Below, in pieces: positions 1 to 5,398 of a stretch of 8,598 nucleotides of DNA (position 1 is the stretch's first letter; each line of letters starts with the position of its first letter). The translations under genes and the position numbers were made by a program. The notes under the pieces are model-generated. The model was not told the DNA's origin, searched no databases, and saw only the letters and a list, made by a program, of their open reading frames with translations. This DNA is from Pseudomonadota bacterium (GTDB lineage: Bacteria; Desulfobacterota; Desulfovibrionia; Desulfovibrionales; Desulfovibrionaceae), in the NCBI GenBank assembly GCA_023426275.1, contig JAFABC010000249.1, positions 1-8,598 of the forward strand. The letters run 5' to 3'.

Positions 1-512
1 GCTCCCCGCACGGGGCGGGGTTCACTTTCGTGGAATTGCTCTGCGTTCTGGTCTTGCTGGGTGTTGTCGGCCTGCTGAGCACGCGCATGTTCACCAATAT
101 GATCCAGGGGTACACGCTGGCGCGCAATTCCGATGCCGCCGTACAGAAGGCGCAAAACGCCATGCAGCGGATGACCATTGATTTCACCTATGTCAGTGGC
201 GCGCATGTCGATGGGACATCGACTTCGATCACGTATAATTCACCGCTTGATAATATGAATCCGGTCACCATTTCGCAGGTTGACAATACGATTTGGTACA
301 ATATTAACGGATCAAGCTATATTTTGACGGATGGCGTCAAGCCAGGGTCGTTGCACTTCAATTATTATGATCGCTATGATGGTGCGGCGAAATCAACTTC
401 CGGCAATGCATCGAATATGATCGGCTTTTCCTACGTCATGGTCGGTGACGATACGGATCAAGGGTTGTCCCAGAAGTATTCCACCCGTGTGAAAATTTAT
501 AAGGTTCATTAG
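1..512 (+). CDS. Type IV prepilin-like minor pilin (PilW/PulJ-like), 5' end outside the window
   Basis: This is the 3' part of a gene whose start lies upstream; the frame is open from base 3. It reads S-P-H-G-A-G followed by F-T-F-V-E at 21-35, a class III prepilin processing site: cleavage after Gly, Phe at +1, Glu at +5, then about 20 hydrophobic residues (LLCVLVLLGVVGLL). GTG at 30 lies inside the motif, so it is not the start. Mature length would be about 163 residues. After the membrane helix comes an amphipathic stretch (AVQKAQNAMQRMTIDF) like the helix of PilW/GspJ-type minor pilins, then a polar, beta-rich C-terminus with many Asn, Ser and Tyr. Such proteins are processed by the prepilin peptidase and built into a type IV pilus or type II secretion pseudopilus. 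The next gene's ribosome site overlaps the stop, so they form an operon. Exact subfamily is uncertain. Confidence 0.85.
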   Translation, partial: SPHGAGFTFVELLCVLVLLGVVGLLSTRMFTNMIQGYTLARNSDAAVQKAQNAMQRMTIDFTYVSGAHVDGTSTSITYNSPLDNMNPVTISQVDNTIWYNINGSSYILTDGVKPGSLHFNYYDRYDGAAKSTSGNASNMIGFSYVMVGDDTDQGLSQKYSTRVKIYKVH

Positions 513-516
513 GAGG
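511..516 (+). promoter_or_regulatory. Ribosome binding site overlapping the upstream stop codon
   Basis: AGGAGG begins inside the TAG stop (510-512) of the prepilin-like gene and ends 5 bases before ATG 522. It fixes the start of the next gene and suggests translational coupling. Confidence 0.8.
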
Positions 517-521
517 GTGTC

Positions 522-2186
522 ATGCGCACACGCTTCCTGTTGCAAGGCATTGGAAGGATGCGCCGACTGCTGTCCGGGCGCGCGGTCGGCGCCTCGATGC
601 TGTGGGCCATTGGCGCTCTGGTGGTGCTCGGCGCCGTCGGCGCGGGCATCGCCCTTATGAGTCCGTCCGCCTTGCAGTCCAAGCTGGAGCAGGAAGCCGG
701 GATGCGGGCGTATTATAATGCGAATGCGGGATTGAATTTTTTGAATTCGATGCGAGATACCGCGATTGCACAGAAAGTTAATTTTACAAATTTTATTTCG
801 CTGATGGGTGGAACAGGGAATGTTACCTACACACTACCTAATGGTGGTTCTTTTTATTATAAACTCGGCAATGTTACGTCAGCTGGTGTGAATGGAACGT
901 ATCGTGTGACTGATTTGGTCGGTGAAGTCAAAGACGATAGTGGGAAAAGCGTCTATGGATATGTCATATACGGAGCTGGTAAAGATATAAGCGGTATAAA
1001 TGACTATAATATTCCAAAGTCTACCGCGAATGGAATGGGAGAATATGTTGGGTTTTCAAAAAATGTGTTAGATATAACGACTACAGGTAATGTGTATGGC
1101 GATGTCTATGCAGATAAGATTAATTTAAATGGAGGTAGTATTATTTATGGGTCTATCATGCAAACGTCATTGACAGATGAACTGCTTCTTATTGGGAGCA
1201 GGCTTGGCGGTGAGGAAGAGAAAGTATGCTCAAACTCTACGGTCACGATTGATGGCGATGTCGATGTGTATGCTACGATATTTTCGCGAGGGAGTGTCGA
1301 TGTAGAAAACGGGGATGTTTATGGAGACATTTATGCAAACGGAGATGTGACAATATCAAGTGATTCAAAAGTCGAAGGAAATATCTACGCGTTGGGGAAT
1401 GTTTATATAAAAAATGGTGATGTTGTAGGAAGTGTCTATGCGACAGGAGATGTTGAATTAGAGCGAGGTTCGACGGTTCGTAACGGGGATATTCATTCGC
1501 AAGAAAGTGTGACAATAAAAAATGGGTATGTTTATGGAGCTGTCCATTACAAGGATAGTTTTAGCTCATGCTCTTATTGTTCATATGAAAGTGTAGATAA
1601 AAATCCAGAAGCCCCGACATATGTGTTTAACTGTGATCTGGATGTTGAAATCCCAGATCATGAGCATAAAGAGCCAACAGGTTCATTTATTGTCGATTGG
1701 TCTGGACCTTCTTATTCTGGGAAAGGTATCTTGGAAGCAAAGGAAAATTTAGACGATTATTATGCTTTTGATACATTTAAGACATTAGGGGGGACAAAAC
1801 TTTGTTTTGACCTGTCGAACGGTGGGTATATTACAGTATTTGTGTCTGGTACTTTTCAAATAAATAGTGATGATTTGTATGTCAGAACATCGACCGATAC
1901 AGATTGTTTCGATAGCAGTAACTTGATAAGTAAATCAAATATAGGTGCCGAGGCTTTTGCGAGTAAAGTTTATTTTGACTATTCTGGGACCGGAACCGTT
2001 TATTTTAATGGTGGAGGAAGTTGGTTTGGGACAATTTTTGCAACGCATGAACTTCAAATGCCTGATGGCAGTAGTTCCGCTATAATAGGTGCCTATTATA
2101 GTAGTGATAGCACGGTGGATATCGGTGGCAGCGTGTTGACGAAATACGTGCCTTCTGAGTATGCGATGAAACATTGGTATCAATAA
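522..2186 (+). CDS. PilX-like minor pilin with bactofilin-like beta-helix repeat passenger
   Basis: A 554-residue protein. Residues 1-23 are a basic leader ending in Gly; residues 24-46 are a hydrophobic helix (ASMLWAIGALVVLGAVGAGI), then a helical stretch ending RAYYNANAGLN, the layout of PilX-type minor pilins. There is no Glu at +5. Residues about 186-343 are glycine/valine-rich rungs of 17-19 residues with consensus GDV-x-I-x-NG-x-V-x-G-x-IYA, as in polymer-forming (bactofilin) beta-helices. A middle region has CSYC (350-353), Cys371 and DHEH (379-382). The C-terminus (about 475-545, with GGGSWFGTIFA) looks like a further beta-helix cap such as occurs in PilX/DUF7305-type proteins. Expected to be exported and surface-linked. 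The first ~60 codons are GC-rich; the rest is strongly AT-rich, suggesting a transferred passenger. The family placement of the leader is fairly sure; the passenger's role is unknown. Confidence 0.8.
   Translation: MRTRFLLQGIGRMRRLLSGRAVGASMLWAIGALVVLGAVGAGIALMSPSALQSKLEQEAGMRAYYNANAGLNFLNSMRDTAIAQKVNFTNFISLMGGTGNVTYTLPNGGSFYYKLGNVTSAGVNGTYRVTDLVGEVKDDSGKSVYGYVIYGAGKDISGINDYNIPKSTANGMGEYVGFSKNVLDITTTGNVYGDVYADKINLNGGSIIYGSIMQTSLTDELLLIGSRLGGEEEKVCSNSTVTIDGDVDVYATIFSRGSVDVENGDVYGDIYANGDVTISSDSKVEGNIYALGNVYIKNGDVVGSVYATGDVELERGSTVRNGDIHSQESVTIKNGYVYGAVHYKDSFSSCSYCSYESVDKNPEAPTYVFNCDLDVEIPDHEHKEPTGSFIVDWSGPSYSGKGILEAKENLDDYYAFDTFKTLGGTKLCFDLSNGGYITVFVSGTFQINSDDLYVRTSTDTDCFDSSNLISKSNIGAEAFASKVYFDYSGTGTVYFNGGGSWFGTIFATHELQMPDGSSSAIIGAYYSSDSTVDIGGSVLTKYVPSEYAMKHWYQ
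1287..1550 (+). repeat. Tandem 17-19-residue beta-helix repeats within the PilX-like gene
   Basis: Five consecutive units can be laid out at residues 256-272, 273-290, 291-307, 308-326 and 327-343. Each opens with (G/S)-(D/N/S)-V-x-(I/V/L) and most close with G-x-(I/V)-(Y/H)-(A/S). At DNA level the units are 51-57 bases and diverged, so this is an old protein repeat, not a fresh DNA expansion. An earlier partial copy lies at residues 189-212 (GNVYGDVYADKINLNGGSI), separated by an insertion containing Cys236. Confidence 0.75.
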
Positions 2187-2190
2187 ATAC

Positions 2191-2210
2191 GTATGTAGTT
2201 TCTTATATAC
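2191..2210 (+). terminator. Weak AT-rich hairpin just after the beta-helix gene
   Basis: GTATGTA (2191-2197) can pair with TATATAC (2204-2210) with one G-T wobble and a 6-base loop, starting 4 bases after the stop. It is followed by AACTTTTCATTTT. It might act as a leaky intrinsic terminator, but the stem is weak. Confidence 0.3.
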
Positions 2211-2242
2211 AACTTTTCATTTTAGCTTTCCACTTTTTATGG

Positions 2243-2277
2243 TTACATAAGTCAAGTCTATCGGCTTATGTAATTTT
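2243..2277 (+). terminator. Perfect 9-bp inverted repeat followed by TTTT upstream of the lectin gene
   Basis: TTACATAAG (2243-2251) and CTTATGTAA (2265-2273) are exact reverse complements around a 13-base loop, and TTTT follows at 2274-2277. The stem is AT-rich. It could be a partial terminator that lowers expression of the lectin gene relative to the upstream pilins, or an operator for a dimeric regulator. The 136-base spacer 2187-2322 is the only strongly AT-rich gap in the window; I see no convincing promoter boxes in it. Confidence 0.4.
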
Positions 2278-2322
2278 GCCCATTTGCCGTAGGCTGCATC
2301 CTGCTTCCGGTGAGTGGTCATC

Positions 2323-3708
2323 ATGGGTCCTGGTCGTGCCAGTCGATCCGTATGCAAGGATACGAGACAACGCGCTGACAGTACTTCCGGCGCAACCCTC
2401 CTGTTTACCATTTTCGCAATTATCATCCTCGGCGCGGTTGCCGCGGCGGCATCCATGCTCGTGGCCAATACCGGACAGACAACCCTGGCCAATGCCGATG
2501 CCTTGCGCGCCCATTATCTCGCTTTGTCCGGGCTCAATATATGGAGCAAGGACAAAACAGGATCCTTTCCGCTTGGGCGGGATTCCATAATCCTGGAACA
2601 GTCCGGGCCGGATGCAGACGGCCGCTATACCATCACCAGCACGGGCGTGGTGCGGCCGGGTACAGGACGCGAAGCCAGAAGCTGCGTGCAGGCGACACGT
2701 CAGGACGCGGCCGTCATTACCTTTGGCGACGACATAGACGATTTCACGCCGCCAAAACTGGGCAAGACCATTACCGACCCGGACGCCATCGTCATCTACG
2801 GCACCGATCCGGATACGACGCCGGATGGGCACGAGGCCGCCACATGGGCCAACCTCTGGAGCGAAAACGTGTCGCGCTATGCGGACGGCTGGGTGCGCCT
2901 GGGCGGCAATGCGCCGCAAACCTCGGGCGCGGTCTGGTACGGCGGCTCGAAAGGCGCGTGCGAGGCCGGCGTCTGCCCCCTGCAAACCGGACTGCGGGTC
3001 TATTTCGGTTTTACCTTTGCCGGCTACGATGACCATGTCGCCTCCAAAAAATACGGCGACGGCTTCACCTTTGCCGTGGTCACGGCCGAAAACGATCCCG
3101 AATACGCCGCAGGCGGGCCGGCCTCGGGCACGCGCGGCGAATACCTGGGCTACGCCGGGCCGGGGCCCGGAGGCCAGGGCATACGACCGCCGAAAATCGC
3201 CGTGGAAATCGACACCTACCCCGATCGCGGCTCCGGTGACCCGAGCCGGTCCAATTCCAGGCGGGACGCCTCCAACGCCAACCATGTCGCCATCGTCTAC
3301 TGGGGCGGCGACGACACCAATTGCGACGACAACGTCCATGGCGCGGGGACGAGTCCCCAAAACCCCGGCGGCACAACGACAGGCTACGTCGAACGCGCCG
3401 CAAGCGGCGGCGCCAACTGGCTCGAAGACGGCGAGGAACATGCCCTGCGCCTGGAAATCCACAAGCTGGACGGAGAGGACGGCGCCACCTACGCCGTGCG
3501 GGCCTGGATCGACCCGACGGCCCAGGGGCGTGACGACGTGACCGAGGACTACGACGCGGAACCGCCGCACCTCACACAGACCGTGACCTTCTCGGACGCC
3601 GACAACCGCCTGTTCTCCACCGTGCGACTCGGCTTCACGGAAGCCACGGGCACGGCGGCCAGCCAGGACGTGGCCATACACGACTTCGCCGCCTGCTTTT
3701 GCCGGTAA
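2323..3708 (+). CDS. PilX-like minor pilin with L-type (legume-like) lectin domain
   Basis: A 461-residue protein from ATG 2323. GTG 2314 is the only earlier in-frame start before a TGA at 2311. ATG is preferred because GGTGAG lies 8 bases upstream and because it gives a 23-residue leader ending in Gly, the same length as in the preceding gene. Residues 24-46 are hydrophobic, followed by RAHYLALSGLN, and RYTITSTG at 101-108 is typical of PilX-type proteins. From about residue 130 it reads as an L-type lectin fold: GDGFTF (245-250), IAVEIDTY (292-299, which fits the legume lectin beta-chain signature), NHVAIVYWGGDD (320-331) and VRLGFTEATG (434-443, like the alpha-chain signature). Paired Cys (213/218, 458/460) may form disulfides. 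It probably binds sugars at a pilus or pseudopilus tip, a role often taken by PilY1-type adhesins. Lectin call firm; ligand unknown. Confidence 0.85.
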   Translation: MGPGRASRSVCKDTRQRADSTSGATLLFTIFAIIILGAVAAAASMLVANTGQTTLANADALRAHYLALSGLNIWSKDKTGSFPLGRDSIILEQSGPDADGRYTITSTGVVRPGTGREARSCVQATRQDAAVITFGDDIDDFTPPKLGKTITDPDAIVIYGTDPDTTPDGHEAATWANLWSENVSRYADGWVRLGGNAPQTSGAVWYGGSKGACEAGVCPLQTGLRVYFGFTFAGYDDHVASKKYGDGFTFAVVTAENDPEYAAGGPASGTRGEYLGYAGPGPGGQGIRPPKIAVEIDTYPDRGSGDPSRSNSRRDASNANHVAIVYWGGDDTNCDDNVHGAGTSPQNPGGTTTGYVERAASGGANWLEDGEEHALRLEIHKLDGEDGATYAVRAWIDPTAQGRDDVTEDYDAEPPHLTQTVTFSDADNRLFSTVRLGFTEATGTAASQDVAIHDFAACFCR

Positions 3709-3749
3709 GGAAGGTTGCAAATCCGGCCGCGACAACGCACTGTGTCCCC

Positions 3750-4301
3750 ATGCGCCCGCCCGTCTCCGTCCTGCTCCTGGCTTCGCTCCTGGCCGCAACG
3801 CCGGCCGCCGGGGATACCATCTACCAGTACCGCGACGCCAAGGGCGCCATCCACCTGAGCAACAAAAAACTCAACGACAACTTCCGCCGCTTCGACTACA
3901 TGCGCCTGCCCCCGGGCACCGACCAGGGCAAGATCATGCCCTTTATCCGCTACTACTGCCGCCGCCACGGCCTCGACCCCCGGCTGGTGCGGGCCATGGT
4001 GGAAGTGGAGTCGAATTTCAAGACCACGGCCGTCTCGCCCGCCGGCGCGGCCGGACTCATGCAGATCATGCCCGGCACCGGCCGGGACCTTGGCCTCAGC
4101 GACGCCTTCGACGGCTCGTGCAACCTGGAAGCCGGCATCCGCTACATGCGCTCGCTGCTCGATGCCTACGGCGACGTGCGGCTGGCCCTGGCCGCCTACA
4201 ACGCCGGTCCCGCCCGCGTGCCCAAGGGCGGCCCCGTGCCGGATATCCCGGAAACCAAAGCCTACGTGGCCCGGGTCATGGCCCTGGCCGGGCTGCGCTG
4301 A
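3750..4301 (+). CDS. Secreted lytic transglycosylase, SLT family 1, with DUF4124-like N-terminus
   Basis: From ATG 3750 the protein has 183 residues. Residues 1-20 form a signal peptide (MRPPVSVLLLASLLAATPAA). Residues 22-40 (DTIYQYRDAKGAIHLSN) resemble the DUF4124 module often found ahead of such enzymes. The SLT domain fills about 62-180, with catalytic Glu87 in the VESNF motif, AVSPAGAAGLMQIMPGTG (94-111) and AYNAG (149-153). It cleaves the MurNAc-GlcNAc bond of peptidoglycan in the periplasm, giving 1,6-anhydro-MurNAc ends. It begins 41 bases after the lectin gene, so cotranscription is plausible; small enzymes of this type often open the wall for pili or secretion systems. The start is uncertain: AAGGAAGG (3707-3714) is too far from ATG 3750, and an in-frame TTG at 3699 would overlap the lectin stop but spoil the signal peptide. 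Confidence 0.9.
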   Translation: MRPPVSVLLLASLLAATPAAGDTIYQYRDAKGAIHLSNKKLNDNFRRFDYMRLPPGTDQGKIMPFIRYYCRRHGLDPRLVRAMVEVESNFKTTAVSPAGAAGLMQIMPGTGRDLGLSDAFDGSCNLEAGIRYMRSLLDAYGDVRLALAAYNAGPARVPKGGPVPDIPETKAYVARVMALAGLR

Positions 4302-4323
4302 AAGGATCCGCTTGACCGCGACG

Positions 4324-4410
4324 CCGGTTTGCGAGAGCACGGAACATCCGGGAACGGATGCGTACCGCGCCCCCCGGCAACCGGACCGCCCCGCGGTCCG
4401 AAGCAAGGAG
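4324..4410 (+). promoter_or_regulatory. Hairpin-rich leader of the AhpD-like gene (possible cis-acting RNA)
   Basis: The leader contains CATCCG-GGAA-CGGATG (4345-4360), a 6-bp stem capped by a GNRA-type tetraloop, and CGGACCGC-CCC-GCGGTCCG (4382-4400), an 8-bp stem ending 4 bases before the AAGGAG ribosome site (4405-4410). Alternative pairings exist: ACCGCG (4364-4369) with CGCGGT (4392-4397), and CCGGTT (4324-4329) with AACCGG (4379-4384). The alternatives exclude the 8-bp stem, as in switching leaders. In GC-rich DNA such pairings also arise by chance, and no known riboswitch class fits. Confidence 0.35.
4405..4410 (+). promoter_or_regulatory. Ribosome binding site for the AhpD-like gene
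   Basis: AAGGAG sits 6 bases before ATG 4417 and selects this start over the longer open frame that runs back into the transglycosylase gene. Confidence 0.8.
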
Positions 4411-4416
4411 CTGTTC

Positions 4417-4758
4417 ATGAGCACGAATTGGAAGGAATATCTGGGAGACGCCGCCAACGGCATGACCGAGCTGGCCAAGGGCAATCCCAAATTGATGAAA
4501 GCCCTGCGGACCTTCGACGATGCCGCCACCAACCATGGCGCCCTCGACGCCAAGACCCGCGAGCTCATCGCCCTGGCCGTGGCCGCCACCACGCGCTGCG
4601 ATACCTGCATCGCCGTTCACGCCAAGGCCGCCATCGACGCCGGAGCCACCCGCGAGGAGCTGCTCGACGCCCTGGGCGTGGCCGTGGGCCTCAATGCCGG
4701 AGCGGCCTTCGCCTACTCCGCCCATATCCTGAGCGCCTTCGACGCCCTGTCGAAATAA
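4417..4758 (+). CDS. Carboxymuconolactone decarboxylase family protein, AhpD-like
   Basis: A 113-residue cytoplasmic, all-helical protein, the usual length of a single-domain member of this family. The core TRELIALAVAATTRCDTCIAVHAKAA (47-72) carries the AhpD pattern: Glu49, Cys61, Cys64 and His68. Their spacing (12, 3, 4) matches Glu118, Cys130, Cys133 and His137 of mycobacterial AhpD. The CxxC pair and proton-relay residues are therefore complete, so a peroxidase or disulfide-reductase role in oxidative-stress defence is likelier than aromatic-ring catabolism. That would suit an anaerobe meeting oxygen. The physiological reductant is not evident here, as no peroxiredoxin or thioredoxin gene adjoins. 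It is flanked by a structured leader and a strong hairpin, so it may be an independent transcript between envelope genes. Confidence 0.9.
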   Translation: MSTNWKEYLGDAANGMTELAKGNPKLMKALRTFDDAATNHGALDAKTRELIALAVAATTRCDTCIAVHAKAAIDAGATREELLDALGVAVGLNAGAAFAYSAHILSAFDALSK

Positions 4759-4766
4759 CGCGCCGA

Positions 4767-4791
4767 CGGCGGGACCCGGCCGGTCCCGCCG
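4767..4791 (+). terminator. Strong GC hairpin after the AhpD-like gene
   Basis: CGGCGGGACC (4767-4776) pairs perfectly with GGTCCCGCCG (4782-4791) around a 5-base loop, 8 bases after the stop. The tail is CCTTCCCCC, with few T, so it resembles the U-poor terminators of GC-rich genomes; it may instead protect the 3' end. Confidence 0.6.
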
Positions 4792-4874
4792 CCTTCCCCC
4801 GCCCCGATGGACAAGCCGGGCAAAACGTGCTTTGGTCGCCTGTGGTCCGGCTGTGGGCGCGGGCCGTGAAATCC

Positions 4875-4880
4875 CGGAGG
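4875..4880 (+). promoter_or_regulatory. Ribosome binding site for the lipoprotein gene
   Basis: CGGAGG ends 5 bases before ATG 4886 and favours that start, which also gives a normal-length lipoprotein signal, over an in-frame GTG at 4832. Confidence 0.75.
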
Positions 4881-4885
4881 CGAAC

Positions 4886-5365
4886 ATGGCGCTGCACAAC
4901 ACGGCGTCGGCTCTGCTGGTCCTGACCCTGCTCCTTGGCGGCTGCGGCATGTTCTCCACGTCCGCGCCGCCGCCTCCCGCCGCGCCCGAAGCCATGCCCC
5001 TGACCGAGGCCAATGTGGACGCCGTGCGAAGCGCCGTGGCCAAGGCCAAGAGCCAGACCTCCCGTCCCGCCGCGCCCGGGGACTACGAAGCCTACGTCCG
5101 TCGGGTGTACGTGGCGCCCTGGACCGGCCACTGGTCGGCCGCCGCCACCACCGAGGCCGCCCTGGCGCAAGCCGGACACGGCAGCGACCTCGCCCGGCAG
5201 TACCTCGCCATTATGGTCTATGACGTCCAGCTGCTTTCGGTCATGGAAGGCGCGAGCCTGTCCACCGGCCAGTGGCGAGACGTCTATGTGCGCTCCGGCG
5301 TCATGTCCGAGAACGCCTACTCCGGCTATGTCGCCATGAATCAAGGCCGCCGGGCCCTGCCCTGA
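4886..5365 (+). CDS. Small lipoprotein of unknown function
   Basis: A 159-residue protein. Residues 1-20 are a lipoprotein signal: hydrophobic ALLVLTLLLGG followed by Cys20 in the lipobox L-G-G-C. Residue +2 is Gly, not Asp, so outer-membrane sorting is expected. A Pro/Ala-rich linker (APPPPAAPEA, about 27-36) leads to a soluble domain of roughly 120 residues with several Trp and Tyr (APWTGHWS, GQWRDVYVRSG, NAYSGYVAMNQ). I do not recognise the domain and see no catalytic motif. The gene starts after the terminator-like hairpin behind the AhpD-like gene and ends 33 bases before the GATE protein gene, so it may lead a transcript with the next three genes. A role at the envelope is inferred from the lipid anchor and neighbours only. 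Confidence 0.8.
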   Translation: MALHNTASALLVLTLLLGGCGMFSTSAPPPPAAPEAMPLTEANVDAVRSAVAKAKSQTSRPAAPGDYEAYVRRVYVAPWTGHWSAAATTEAALAQAGHGSDLARQYLAIMVYDVQLLSVMEGASLSTGQWRDVYVRSGVMSENAYSGYVAMNQGRRALP

Positions 5366-5398
5366 CGCGCGGCCGTTTTACCCGCTTTCGATTCCGTT

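Noticed and set aside
30..512. GTG at 30 as start of the prepilin-like gene
   Set aside because: It falls inside the processing motif (codon for Val at +4). The frame is open to the window edge, so the gene begins upstream.
1273..1515. Small - strand open frame within the beta-helix repeats
   Set aside because: Its His/Leu-rich repeats are simply the complement of the repeat codons on the + strand.
1287..1550. CRISPR array
   Set aside because: The repeats are diverged coding repeats in frame with a beta-helix consensus and have no constant repeat with variable spacers.
2174..2590. + strand open frame spanning the AT-rich spacer and start of the lectin gene
   Set aside because: No ribosome site, no domain, and it overlaps the better-supported lectin frame.
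2266..3798. Long open frame of 510 residues on the - strand opposite the lectin gene
   Set aside because: It is rich in Gly, Ala, Arg and Val with no recognisable motif, as expected for the complement of GC-rich coding DNA; the + strand carries a clear lectin.
4329..4406. SAM (S-box) riboswitch before the AhpD-like gene
   Set aside because: GGCAACC, GAGAG and a possible TTGC/GCAA closing pair are present, but the GAGGGA, GGCCC and ATGAAGCC-like conserved parts are missing and the gene is not in methionine metabolism.
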